From: Argopecten irradians
Taxonomy: Eukaryota > Mollusca > Bivalvia > Pectinida > Pectinidae
Direction: 5' to 3'
Length of the DNA stretch: 64,000 bases
Assembly: GCF_041381155.1 (NCBI RefSeq)
Contig: NC_091144.1
Coordinates: 20,965,544 to 21,029,543 of the forward strand
This document shows positions 13,833-26,100 of this stretch, in pieces. The notes beneath the pieces are model-generated. The model did no database searches. It was not told the DNA's origin and saw nothing but the letters and a program-made list of their open reading frames with translations. How positions within the stretch are numbered: the first letter of the stretch is position 1; each line of letters begins with the position of its first letter. The translations under genes and the position numbers were made by a program.

Positions 13833-14475
13833 TTATAAACCTTGAATGTATTCTACATCAATGCCTTGCCAGATGATTTGTATTGCGTCAAAAAGTTCTG
13901 TTTGATTAGTGATGTTGTTGACCACTGTTTTTAGTCGTATTTTAAGTTTTAACCACACATTTTCGATGATATTTAAATCAGGACTTTGTGGGGGCCATTC
14001 TAAAACGGGAATACCATGGTTTGTAAAATATTCAGACACAACACGAGCCTTGTGAACCGGAGCATTGTCCTGTTGAAAAATGTAGTTTTGGTTTGCGAAG
14101 TGTCTCGCTAAAACTGGCCACAAATTCTCTTCCAAAATTTCAACATATTTTAGTGAATTGATGGTTCCATTTACACTGCAAACAGTACCAACTCCATGAT
14201 GGGTAATACACCCCCAAATCATCAAGGAAAGTTTCTGGTGTGACCGCGGACAGATGCAGGCTGGCCGGTATGCCTCGTCTTTTCGCCTCCATATAAAAAT
14301 TCTGTTGTCATTACCGATCACGATTTGACTTTTATCAGAAAAAATAACATCTTTCCAATAGTTTTCTACAGTCAGATTTCTTTTATCAAAGCAAAATTGT
14401 CACACGTTTCCTCAAATTGACTTCACGCACGACCATGGTTTTCTTCACTACCATTCTACAGTATCCCTGATTTTT
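13833..14475 (-). pseudogene. Tc1-like transposase, catalytic C-terminal half
   Basis: The DD34E core is visible: first Asp in VIFSDKS (about 14345), second in IFQQDNAPVHKA and the Glu in DLNIIENVW, with 34 residues between the last two. WPPQSPDLN and an LMIWGCI-type strand are further hallmarks. The upstream part (VVREVNLRKRV) lies in another frame, with a break near 14390-14400. The copy is therefore broken both by the insertion and by this frameshift, and needs a source of transposase in trans. Confidence 0.92.
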
Positions 14476-16536
14476 AGCCCACCATCATCAGATGGTGGGC
14501 TATTCAAATCGCCTTTCGTCCGTGGTCCGTCGTCCGTCCGTCCTTCCGTCCGTCCGTCCGTCCGTCCGTCGTCCGTTAACAATTCTTGTTACCCGCTATT
14601 TCTCTAAAAGTACTGAAGGGATCTTTCTCAAATTTCATATGTAGGTTCCCCTAGGACCCTAGTTGTGCATATTGCATTTTGGGACTGATCGGTCAACAAG
14701 ATGGCCGCCAGGCAGCCATCTTGGATTTTGATAGTTAAAGTTTGTTACCGCTATTTCTCAGAAAGCACTGAAGGGATCTTTCTCAAATTTCATATGTAGG
14801 TTCCCCTAGGACCCTAGTTGTGCATATTGCATTTTGGGACTGATCAGTCAACAAGATGGCCGCCAGGCAGCCATCTTGGATTTTGATAGTTAAAGTTTGT
14901 TACCGCTATTTCTCAGAAAGTACTGAAGGGATCTTTCTCAAATTTCATATGTAGGTTCCCCTAGGACCCTAGTAGTGCATATTGCATTTTGGGACTGATC
15001 GGTCAACAAGATGGCCGCCAGGTAGCCATCTTGGATTTTGATAGTTAAAGTTTGTTACCGCTATTTCTCAGAAAGCACTGAAGGGATTGTTCTCAAATTT
15101 CATATGTAGGTTCCCCTAGGACCCTAGTTGTGCATATTGCATTTTGGGACTGATCGGTCAACAAGATGGCCGGCCAGCCGCCATCTTGGATTTTGATAGT
15201 TAAAGTTTGTTACGGCTAATTCTCAGAAAGTACTGAAGGGATCTTTCTCAAATTTCATATGTAGGTTCCCCTAGGACCCTAGTAGTGCATATTGCATTTT
15301 GGGACTGATCGGTCAACAAGATGGCCGCCAGGTAGCCATCTTGGATTTTGATAGTTAAAGTTTGTTACCGCTATTTCTCAGAAAGCACTGAAGGGATCTT
15401 TCTCAAATTTCATATGTAGGTTCCCCTAGGACCCTAGTTGTGCATATTGTATTTTGGGACTGATCGGTCAACAAGATGGCCGCCAGGCAGCCATCTTGGA
15501 TTTTGATAGTTAAAGTTTGTTACCGCTATTTCTCATAAAGTATTGAAGGGATCTTTCTCAAATTTCATATGTAGGTTCCCGTAGGACCCTAGTTGTGCAT
15601 ATTGCATTTTGGGACTGATCGGTCAACAAGATGGCCGAACAAGCCGCCATCTTGGATTTTGATAGTTAAAGTTTGTTACCGCTAATTCTCAGAAAGTACT
15701 GAAGGGATCTTTCTCAAATTTCATATGTAGGTTCCCCTAGGACCCTAGTTGTGCATATTGCATTTTGGGACTGATCGGTCAACAAGATGGCCGACCGGTG
15801 GCCATCTTGGATTTTGATAGTTAAAGTTTGTTACGGCTATATCTCAGAAAGTATTGAAGGGATTGTTCTCAAATTTCATATGTAGGTTCCCCTAGGACCC
15901 TAGTAGTGCATATTGCATTTTGGGACTGATCAGTCAACAAGATGGCCGCCAGGTAGCCATCTTGTATTTTGATAGTTAAAGTTTGTTACCGCTATTTCTC
16001 AAAAAGCACTAAAGGGATCTTTCTCAAATTTCATATGTAGGTTCCCCTAGGACCCCAGTTGTGCATATTGCATTTTGGGACTGATCGGTCAACAAGATGG
16101 CCGCCAGGTAGCCATCTTGGATTTTGATAGTTAAAGTTTGTTACCGCTATTTCTCAGAAAGCACTGAAAGGATCTTTCTCAAATTTCATATGTAGGTTCC
16201 CCTAGGACCCCAGTTGTGCATATTGCATTTTGGGACTGATCGGTCAACAAGATGGCCGACGGGTGGCCATCTTGGATTTTGATAGTTAAAGTTTGTTACC
16301 GCTATTTCTCAGAAAGTATTGAAGGGATTGTTCTCAAATATCATATGTAGGTTCCTCTAGGACCCTAGTTCTGCCTATTGCATTTTGCGACCACCATCTT
16401 GGATTTTGATAGTTTAAAGTTTGAAAAGCAGAAAAAAGAATTGTAAGTTTGAAAAGCAGAGAAAAGATCCCTCTTTCATTTGTCAGACATAGATCAATCT
16501 TTGGTGGGCGCCAAGATCCCTCTGGGATCTCTTGTT
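14476..16536. mobile_element. Non-autonomous tandem-core element A, Helentron/pearl-like
   Basis: Starts with a hairpin (AGCCCACCATC..GATGGTGGGCT), then (TCCG)n-like sequence, then about 12 tandem 155-bp monomers from 14587 to about 16440. It ends TTGGTGGGCGCC..GGGATCTCTTGTT. The GCCCACC at the start is inverted as GGTGGGC near the end, a subterminal inverted repeat. Each monomer carries the dyad AAGATGGCCGCC..GCCATCTT. There are no coding regions. The architecture matches non-autonomous Helentrons and oyster pearl elements as I know them; the family call is inference. It interrupts the Tc1 transposase gene. Confidence 0.75.
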
Positions 16537-16875
16537 TAAATTCCGGTCAATCGTTTTACTACTAACCTGTACATCATTTACAGTGTTCCTGTAGTCATTT
16601 AATTCGGCTGTTACTTCATCCAACGTTTTTCTCCTATTTCCGCGCACAACTTTTAAGAGCCTTCTCTGGTCCCGATCTGTCAAATATGGCGCCCTTCCAC
16701 ATCGATGTGTATTTTCAATGTTTCCTCGTCTCACATATCGTTTCCAAATATCAGAAATTGTAGATTTTGGTATGCCTAACCTATCTGCAACAATTGTTTG
16801 TTTTATCCCACCTTCTATCATTGCTACGACCGCTTTTCTTAAGCCTGATGTCACTTCTTTACCACGACGACCCAT
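16537..16875 (-). pseudogene. Tc1-like transposase, N-terminal DNA-binding half
   Basis: Begins with MGRRGKEV. It carries two helix-turn-helix (paired-like) modules: IKQTIVADRLGIPKSTISDI at about residues 24-43, and a second ending in VSSKTIDRNLN. Between them is a GRAP AT-hook-like motif (CGRAPYLTDRD). Coding stops being transposase at about codon 113, where the inserted element begins; the open frame runs on for a few codons of inserted DNA. It recognises the transposon ends in this family. Confidence 0.9.
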
Positions 16876-18146
16876 GTTATTTCCGTGAATTCCTGCGATT
16901 CCGTCAGCAGACGTAATTTATTTTTACCGCCACAACATTACGCATGACGTCATCTTTCCGATGACGTATACGATGACGCGAACCAAGCCGCCAAAATGGA
17001 TTTATTTCGATTTTGACGCGCCGCGCGAAATTTAGCGGTATATATCACGACTCGTTTGTCCGAATACTTCTGTCCGGTCTCTGTATGTTTAACTACAGTA
17101 CAAAGTACCTTTTATAAATATCTTTAGCAGCAGGGATATTATTACTATGTATATATCTGCTTGTTTATTTATAATCATTCAAAGCCATGACATGATGAAG
17201 TATCAAGTGGAAAAAAAACAACATTCCATTGGTCAGTAACAGGCCACTAAACTCTGTGGATGTTGAAGCTGTGGCCTAGAGGTTCTGGTGGAGGCCAAGT
17301 CAAAGGTCAAGTCATAGGGTGTGGCATATTGTTTATATTTAGCCTACTGTTGCTCCCTTTCCTGGATTGGCTATGTTTTTGTCATGTAATTAATAGTCAG
17401 GTTTATATCAGTTAATATTAATAGGTACATATGTCCACATTCATTCATAGGAATGTATGAATACTAGCCCAAGGCCAAGCAACATCAGAACTAGACGGTT
17501 TTAGGTTAAAACATCTAAAAAAAGATCGGTGTCAGACCTGTCAGTCTGAGAGTAAACTCAAAGCCAGCTCCTCGTTTCCCATGTTTATTCATGTTGAAAA
17601 CAAAGAGTGTTTTGTCATTGTTTTGTTTACCCTGTTCCAAGTCTTGAATTTCCACAATTATCTGCAGATTTTCCATACCAATCTAATACTGTAACAATCA
17701 GTTAAAATTAGTTCAAAGGCTGTATATCATGGCTTGCTAAAACAGGCAGTATTTCATGGCTTGTTAAGACTAGATAAATCAAATCTGAAACCTTAGATCG
17801 ATGATATATGTCCACGATATATGATGAGGTCTGGGAAGCCAGGACTGTCGCCATGGACAGAGGATCAGAACTCAAGCCTACATATGCCTCAGTTGTGGGC
17901 ATGACATTTCCATAATGGATATAGACTTGCATAATATGAGAATATTATTTATAAAATGATGTCTATATTCTGTCAGAGCCACTGCAATTTGTTCAGTATG
18001 ATATGCATACCTCTCAGTCTGATTGATTTACACAAAGTATCGTCAAGTGACTTCATTCTATAAATGGTTGAATGTTGTCAAAATATATGTTATATATATA
18101 TTCTGGTATTTCATTCATGTACTGGTGTAAAATGTGTGGTATGTGT

Positions 18147-18476
18147 CAGGGCTTTTTTTCAGCATGATTTGGGGCCGAAAATCGGCCCCATTCCCCATGG
18201 CAAAACCTCTAAATTTTTCCCAATTCAACCCTAATATTTCTCAAAATCAAAGTTTCTTGAAAACTATCCAAAAATAAAGCATGAACTTAGTTGGTTAAGG
18301 CTAAATATTTGTGAATTGGCTTCAAAAAAGAATATAAACTACACTGGAAATAAAAAATCTTAATTGTTATGCTTTATTTCATATTTCATAATTTTCCCAA
18401 ATCTTGGTTTTGGCGCTCCATTTTCCCAAATTCAAATCCACAGGCCCCATTCCCAAAGCAGTGAGAAAAAGCCCTG
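18147..18476. mobile_element. MITE with CAGGGCTTTTT ends, hAT-like
   Basis: Left end CAGGGCTTTTTTTCAGCATG and right end (..GTGAGAAAAAGCCCTG) are inverted and bound 330 bp. Second inner pairs are GGGGCCGA..TCGGCCCC and TTTCCCAA blocks. An 8-bp duplication is not exact (flanks GTATGTGT and TGTGTTTT). Confidence 0.65.
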
Positions 18477-19009
18477 TGTGTTTTTGAAATTGAAATCTGC
18501 TTTTAGAACCAGAATGGTATTATTATTTTGGTTGATTCCAAATGTGTTTACTTTTTGAGTATAGTAGACTATAAGGTTACATGCAGGGCAGTTCTATATA
18601 AAGGACTTCTTAACCAAATATTATTTATTTGTTTTATGTCACCATATTAATGAAATTCTTGACTAAAAGCCAAAATACAAGTTTGAATAACTGACACAGT
18701 GGTATAAATTAGATCAGAATGCTAGAGGTGAAGAAATGAATTAGTTCAATATCTCTGTTTCAAACTATTTCTTTCAAAACACGTAGATAAGTTGGATTAC
18801 CAGCGTTTTTACTCGGCCTATAGACCTGTATAGTACTGTCTATAGCCTATATAGTACTGAAAGTTAACAGATAGATTAGACAGCTTGGCCTGGGTCCAAC
18901 ACACTTGATTGATTGGTAAATTTATGCTTGTCTGCTAGTGGTGTTGTGTGGGTTGCATACTGTGCAGTTGTGTCATTTTGCATCATAGGTTTCTCACTGC
19001 GCTGTTCAC

Positions 19010-19045
19010 AGAACGTTTAACCTAATAAACCAAACCAAAAATTAA
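19010..19045 (+). repeat. Probable SINE 3' tail fragment
   Basis: GTTTAACCTAATAAACCAAA plus CCAAAAATT resembles the tail of the SINE at 19642. No head is seen upstream. Confidence 0.35.
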
Positions 19046-19641
19046 CATATTATTACATTTATATCTGCTAGACAAAAAAATGTGATATATATACTCAGGG
19101 TAGATAACTCACCACTATGATAAGCCTATCATGGTAACTGGTTGTAGAAAGGTATCAGATTTTCAATTTTCACTAGTGCATGTAGTTGCTGTATATCAGA
19201 TATACCAGTATCATGTATTTAATGTAAATAATATATATGGCCTATTTCTCAAACAAATGGTTTATATATATGCATCTCTGCTTTGTGCTGACAAGTCTGA
19301 AAAGGACCATATATTGTATTACATACAATAGTTAAACATACAAATAAAAAGATTACATGATTGAAGACTCACAATGATGTTCTGTTAGATTTAATTCATG
19401 TGCAATGTATCATCTTTGTTGGTAGAATATTAAAATTCTACAATATCATTATCCCGGACGATCAGGCTACCATTGGGAAGCATTTTGTTGGATCTGGGCA
19501 ATTTATTTATAATACATTCCTTTTCATTGCACACTATTATCGTTGTTTGTGTGGCATCTGTGTACTTTGGCTATGCGCAAATTCCAAATGCACACACAGC
19601 ATATCATACAAATGCATGTACCGGTCACAGTATTCTTTTTA

Positions 19642-19855
19642 GGGCCGTGTTGGCCGAGTGGTTAAGGTGTCCCGACATATTACCACAAGCCCTCCACCTT
19701 TAAGATGCGGGTTTGAATTCCATGTGGGACATGCGCAGGTGCCAGGCACTGACTGCTGGCTGGTGGTTTTTCTCTGGGTACTCCGGCTTTCCTCCACCAC
19801 CAAACCTGGAACTTCCTTACATGTCCCTGACTGTTGGACATTAAACTAATAAAAC
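19642..19855 (+). mobile_element. tRNA-headed SINE with conserved core domain
   Basis: Head: GGGCCGTGTTGGCCGAGTGG then TTAAGGTG (A box, tRNA-Leu/Ser-like), and GGGTTTGAATTCC (B box). Middle: GGTGGTTTTTCTCTGGGTAC then TCCGGCTTTCCTCCACCACC, a core I recognise from mollusc and other metazoan SINEs (Nin-DC type). Tail: GACATTAAACTAATAAAACC. Best-preserved SINE in the window. Confidence 0.85.
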
Positions 19856-20755
19856 CAAAACTTTGGATACCTTCGGAACAATTCAATGCAACTCAGCCTT
19901 ATATAGTCGATAAATGACAGATATATATAATTAAATACATAGTCAACAAATGAAAGGGATGAAACAGATATATATAATGATCAGTACCAGCAAAAGGCAT
20001 TTACCTGCGATCTTGATTATATTTTAATTATTTCATATAGGCTTGTGGGTATATCTGCAGGTCATTATGTGCTGTTTATTCAACAAAGCTGTAGACTAAA
20101 ACATAATTGATATACAATGATGACTAGAGAGTTCTAATTTCTGGTTTAAATCGTATAGGTGTGAATAACTTAAGTATTCATGCAAATTATCTCAAAGAAT
20201 GGCCTTTAGATGCATGTACAGGAAATTAGGGTTCTAGGAAGTAGTTTGATCGTGAACATTTAATGTCTTACAGACACATTTCAACTTAATTTTTTTGTCT
20301 ATTTTTTCTTAAAATGTTTGTTACACTGTTATAGTTGTATATAAAAACAAGGAAAAAATAACACAATAAGCTGACTTATTGCATTGAGTTTCTGGCATAC
20401 AACCAATACAGTCAGTTCTCATTACCGGCTCATTAACTTGAGGTCCACCTGACCAAAGTAAAACTTTGAATGATGCAAATATTCTAGTTTAGTATTGTAA
20501 AAGGTGCATGTAGGTCAATGTACACTGGTGATCGACCCAGTCCAATTCCAATACACTGCTATCTTATGTCGCCCTAAGACCTTTGTAAAAGGAGCGGGTC
20601 ATTGTGGTTTATACATAGTGTTATATACAATCTCTGTCACTTATCTGATGGAGCATGCTTCTTTGGCCCAGTTTGTATTGACAGAATTTTCAATTTCATG
20701 CCAGAGAATCAGTCGATTCCTGGTCAGGGCACTCAGCAGGAATGTGTATTTTTAG

Positions 20756-22530
20756 GTTGCCTTAGACGAAGTCTCATGTTGATCTATTCTAATCACCTTT
20801 TGTTCGTCGTCGTCCGTCATGCGACAATAAACTGTTTACATTTTCGACTTCTTCTCCAAAACCACTGAAGCAATTTCAATGAAATTTTGCACAAACCTTC
20901 TAAGGCATAAAGCCAATCAAAATTGATGACCTATAGTCGTCATGTTTCGTCCGTTGTCGTCCGCCGTCTGCAGTGCGCCGTCCGCTGTGTGTTAACTTTT
21001 CACATTTTGAACTTTTTCTCAAGTTCTACCAGTGCGATTTGGCTGAAACTTGCATGAAATGATCCTGATATGGTCCCAACAAAGTGTTGTTATTTTTCGG
21101 GTCAATCCGAAATCCAAGATGGCCGCCACAGCCGCCATCTTGAAAACACATTTTGAACTTCTTCTCAAGTTCTACCGGTGCGATTTGGCTGAAACTTGCA
21201 TGAAATGATCCTGACATGGTCCCGACAAAGTGTTGTTATTTTTCGGGTCGATCCGAAAATCCAAGAATGGCCGCCACAGCCACCATCTGCCACCATCCTT
21301 GCGAAAACTTGCATGCGCCTGAAACTTCATTTGAAAATGATCTAACATTACTTTGTTGGCTGCATTGCTCTGCATGTGAAACTTGCATGAATATCTGATA
21401 TGGTCCCAACAAAGTGTTGTTATTTTTCGGGTCAATCCGAAATCCAAGATGGCCGCCACAGCCGCCATCTTGAAAACACATTTTGAAATTCTTCTAAGTT
21501 CTACCGGTGCGATTTGGCTGAAACTTGCATGAAATGATCCTGACATGGTCCCGACAAAGTTTTGTTATTTTTCGGGTCGATCCGAAATCCAAGATGGCCG
21601 CCACAGCCACCATCTTGAAAACACATTTTGAACTTCTTTTCAAGTTCTACCATTGCGATTTGGTTGAAACTTGCATGAAATGATCCTGACATGGTCCCGA
21701 CAAAGTGTTGTTATTTTTTGGGTCGATCCGAAATCCAAGATGGCCGCCACAGCCGCCATCTTGAAAACACATTTTGAACTTCTTTTCAAGTTCTACCATT
21801 GCGATTTGGTTGAAACTTGCATGAAATGATCCTGACATGGTCCCGACAAAGTGTTGTTTTCGGGTCGATCCGAAAACCAAGATGGCCGCCACAGCCACCA
21901 TCTTGGAAACATATTTTGAACTTCTTCTCAGGTTCTACTGGTGCAATTTGGCTGAAACTTGTATGATATTATACTGACATTGTCCTTACAAAATGTTGTT
22001 ATTTTTTGGGTTGATCTGAAATCCAAGATGGCCGCCACAGCCACCATCTTGAAAACATATTTTGAACTTCCTCTCAAGTTCTACCGGTGCAATTTGGCTG
22101 AAACTTGTATGATATTATACTGACATTGTCCCAACAAAATGTTGTTATTTTTCGGGTCAATCCGAAATCCAAGATGGCTGCCACAGCCGCCATCTTGAAA
22201 ACACATTTTGAACTTCTTCTCAAGTTCGACCGGTGCGATTTAGCTGAAACTTGCATGAAATGAACCTGACATGGTCCCGACAAAGTGTTGTTATTTTTCG
22301 GGTCAATCCGAAATCCAAGATGGCCGCCACAGCTGCCATCTTTAAAACACATTTTGAACTTCTTCTCAAGTTCTACCAGGGCGATTTGGCTGAAACTTGC
22401 ATGAAATGATCCTGACATGGTCCCAACAAAGTGTTGTTACATCACTGGTTGATACCAAATTGAAGATGGCTACCATAACACTATATCTAATTAATTTCCT
22501 ACATATAAAAGGCCCTTTGGCCTCTTGTTT
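20756..22530. mobile_element. Non-autonomous tandem-core element B
   Basis: A head with GTCCGT-rich sequence (20756-20990) is followed by about 10 tandem monomers of about 146 bp (about 21005-22430), each with AAGATGGCCGCCACAGCC..GCCATCTTG. The tail is GGCCCTTTGGCCTCTTGTTT at about 22510-22530. Several short ORFs of 60-124 codons on the minus strand are repeats of one another and are not genes. One monomer near 21300-21400 is diverged. The left boundary is approximate. Confidence 0.65.
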
Positions 22531-22559
22531 GAAATAAAATTTGTTGAAAGAAATTGAAA

Positions 22560-22661
22560 ATGATCCTGACATGGTCCTGACAAAGTGACACCATATAAAT
22601 TAATTTTACTATTGCCAAGGTAGTCAGATGACCGTTAAGGCCCTTTGGGCCTCTTGTTTGC
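22560..22661. repeat. Second element tail next to element B
   Basis: A fragment with GTCAGATGACC (the subterminal repeat also seen at 45.7-46.4 kb) and an end GGCCCTTTGGGCCTCTTGTTT at about 22641-22661. Its first bases repeat the CCTGACATGGTCC of element B monomers. This suggests nesting of two related elements or a duplicated end. Confidence 0.5.
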
Positions 22662-23032
22662 TTAGTTTTTATAGGAAATTTATCAAACTGGGTTAGAATT
22701 ATTTGCCTGAGATATTATGATTAGAAATTCAAATCTGATAGAGAGATGAAACTTTCTAGTCAGACCAATATTATGACTAGAAATTCAAATTAGATTCTTC
22801 TAGAAACACATGTTTCACTAAGAAATCAATAAATATCAGGTGTTAATCTTACTCAGCATTTACATTTCTGTGATACTGGTTTAGTGGATGTTTGAATTAA
22901 GGAACATTATGTACAAGCTAGGATATTGAATAGATTATCGCAGCATGTTACCATATACTGGCAGGTGATAAGCAGGTCTATCCTTGTGTAATGATATAAC
23001 TTTATTGATATTTGTATCTCTGTCTTTTACAG

Positions 23033-23109
23033 GTATATGTTGTCAGTGTAGCTGAAGGGTGACCGTGTCTAAACCGTAACAACTGAACGTTTCCAATTAT
23101 ACTGACAAA
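23033..23109 (+). other. ENT 5' untranslated part of the first coding exon, with a small uORF
   Basis: A pyrimidine-rich acceptor ending in TTTTACAG precedes 23033. Since this stretch is non-coding up to the ATG at 23110, at least one further 5' exon must lie upstream. It contains a four-codon upstream ORF (ATG TTG TCA GTG TAG) starting near 23037. The main ATG has purines around it (ACAAAATGA). Confidence 0.7.
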
Positions 23110-26100
23110 ATGACGAAAAACAGCTACGACGTCACTGATGCCAAACACAATAATGGTAACACTGTGAATGGTAAGTTGGTTGTGTTTTGTAACTTCCATA
23201 ATCCAGAGTGTTAAACAATGTCACAAAGCAGAAAATGAATCCTTCAACTTAGTTAGTAACTTAAGAAGGCACAACATGAATATATCGCAGTCTCCCAAAA
23301 CACACACCTCCCGCAACATACACGTAACACACCGCATACATGGGAGGCCGTCCTTACATGACCATAGCTGTTAATAGGACGATAATTAATCAAACAAACA
23401 AACAAATTAGTAAATGAACAATAAAATAAGCCCACCTACTTCAACTTTGCTAGCCAAGGGTATTCAGTCCGATGCTCTCCCTACAACGCAAGAGCAGCAG
23501 ACTGAATTCCCTTGGCTTGCGAAGTTGCACCATCTTGAATAAACACTGAATATTAAATTCGAACAGCTGTGAGTAATTCTATTCCGTCATTGCATATTAC
23601 AGAGTTAGCTCCCTTGTCACTTGTAGGTAAGTATTGATTGTTACGTCATTATTTTGTGAGTGCTATTCACGTCGTTTTCTCCAAAAAGTATGACGTGACG
23701 CTCACAAACACATGACATCACAAGCAATACCTACCCGCAAGGGCAGATAACTCTGTAATATGCAAATACAGAGTAACGTTTGATTGGTTATGCATCATGT
23801 CCTACTAACATCTAATTCATTTAAGGAAGGTTTCTCCTGTGTGCAATGTGTTGTATATGGTGCTGGATTGTATTGTTTCATTGTTTTGGGAGGCTGTGGT
23901 ATGTTTGTTGTGTCTCTTTGTAATGGTGGAACTCTCAACCATTCTATAGTGGTGTCTCCTTTGTAATGGTTGAACTCTCAACCATTCTATAGTGCTATCT
24001 CACTGAGAGCAAACTGACAAAAAAAATCTCCAAATAGTGTACTACACCCAGTCACATTATACTGACAACAGGCAAAGTAGTTGTCCCAATCTTGTTCTTC
24101 TGATAGCCAAACAGGAGCAAAAATTACCACTTAGTCTGTGTTGTTCAGGGGATAATTCAATGTCTTCTCTATAGAGGTGAATACTTCACTCAATACCAAA
24201 AGTAAAGCAATATATAAATTCACAAAACAGCAGAAGTAGCCAATGAAATGAGTGTCATATTTACAAAACAGCAAAAATAGCCAATGAAATCTGTGTAAAA
24301 TTAACAAAACAACAGAAGTAGCCAATGAAATCTGTAAAATTAACAAAACAGCAAAAATAGCCAATGAAATCTGTGTAAAATTAACAAAACAACAGAAGCA
24401 GCCAATGAAATTGTGTGATTTTCTACCGTTACAGGCCAGTATGATGAGAAGGATAAGTTTCTACCTCCGGTTATGGTGGAGCCAGGACTGGACAGTATGA
24501 ACAAGAACCCAGACGACCTTGAACTTAATAAGGAGGGCATAGCACCAAAGGATAGGTCAGTACTACACATTGGTCAATATAGCACCATATCTTAAAATAT
24601 CTCAGAAATAATGAATTAGTGTGAAACCGAGGTTGTGGCTATCAGATTACTGTAAACAAACTTTCATTTGTGTGAGATTTATCTTCGCAAATTTCACAAG
24701 TAAGGTAACTTGGTGACGATTTATTTCTGCAAATTAAAAACTACCTACAGTCAAACCTGGCTAAGTGTCACCCTGTTTATTAAGTCATCTGTCTAATGCA
24801 TCACATCTAAAGTCCTCCCATGAGATTTTCTATATATCTCACCTGTTTAATTCGTCAATCTGTCTGACTCGTCTACGTCACTCATTTCTTGCGTATATTT
24901 TGTACAAATGACTTGTGTAATGCATCACTTAAATTACCTTTCCTAGACTTACCTTAATACCAGGCAGTTGGGAACTGGCTTGATAATTAATCAAACAAAA
25001 AAGGTGTGAACACTCCTTGACCAGTACCCCACTGGTCCTAATTAATTTGCAGTCTGGTGCTGTATTTTCCACCTTGGCTTTGTTGTGTCACTTTCGTTCT
25101 TCAGCTTTAACGAAAATTCAGTTCATTATTAATAATTTGGAATCATGTTTCACTTATTTATCAGTCCAGTGATAAGTCCAGTATTTTTATTTCAATATTC
25201 ATGATGCACATAATAAAGTGTATATTGCTGTGCCGTGATCATTTGGTAACCTGTATATCTGTCTAATTAGACACATTTTTGTCTGTCCCTTGGGGTGTCT
25301 CATTACACAGGTCTAACTGTACGTGTTATTGAAACAATTTAAGTTCAATAATGTTATTCACAAAAATTAATCTCCATAAACTTGCTTTGAAACAGAAATT
25401 ACAAAACCTAGTTGTCATGAAATAAAGTTGATTTACAGTCACGAAAGAAAATTGATTTAAAGAAAATGGGGTTTATTGACCAGTTCAGACTCACTAATTT
25501 CTATAGACAATATATAAAGTCATAGCAGTTAATGTGAATTTGATACATTCTATATTATTAGGTGCTGGAGTTTGATCTTTGTTATCGCATAACTCATATT
25601 TATGAGAATATAAAAGAACCATTTACTTTCAAGAGAAGTTAGTGGTCCAGAACTATTCGGCCTTTTGAAATGTACTGATAGAATCATTTCTTGTTGCAGA
25701 TACCGAATTGTCTTCTTCATCATGTTGATTCATGGAATTGGTATTCTCATGCCTTGGAACATGCTTATTAATGCTAAATCGGTGAGTTTATCTTCAAATC
25801 TACATCAAGAGACACTAGTTCTTTTAATTAGCTATTGAACTTGTGCAGTATAATAGCTCTTTAGTCTAAACATTTTTGAATGCTAATGTTAAAAACTAGA
25901 TAAAATGATAGGAGACAGTTTAATGACTTGTACCCTAATTATGACTAGTCTTAAATTTACAATATTTCTACAGTTCTTTCGACCTCCCCATAGAGACTTA
26001 AATTTGATTCAAATCAAAATAAGTATATATGCATACTGGGTATTTAGATTCAGTAGAACTCCTATAACTCGAACAGTAGGGTACCAGATCAATAGTTAGA

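Larger units (their letters stand above)
13661..17083 (-). mobile_element. Tc1-like DNA transposon (DD34E), dead, split by a tandem-repeat element
   Basis: Inverted ends CAGAGACCGGACAGAAGTAT (and inverse) lie at 13661 and 17083, both flanked by the TA target duplication (13659-13660, 17084-17085). The transposase reads on the minus strand: N-terminal part 16875-16537, C-terminal part from 14475 to 13833. Removing the insertion at 14476-16536 leaves about 1.36 kb, normal for Tc1 elements. The terminal repeats are well preserved, so the copy is not ancient. Confidence 0.94.
17084..20755. other. Non-coding stretch with one MITE and one SINE
   Basis: Apart from the MITE at 18147 and the SINE at 19642 I see no gene. 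The ORFs over the SINE (19658-19886) are translations of the repeat. Confidence 0.6.

Noticed and set aside
14587-16440. Satellite array of centromeric type
   Set aside because: The monomers are bounded by element ends and lie inside a transposon, so this is a mobile element core rather than a chromosomal satellite block.
19473-19886. ORFs over the 19.6 kb SINE
   Set aside because: They read through tRNA-like and core SINE sequence and its tail.
21026-22572. Several minus-strand ORFs of 60-124 codons with similar products (MSGSFHASFSQIAPVEL and so on)
   Set aside because: They are the same 146-bp monomer of element B read in one frame; similarity comes from the DNA repeat, not from selection on protein.
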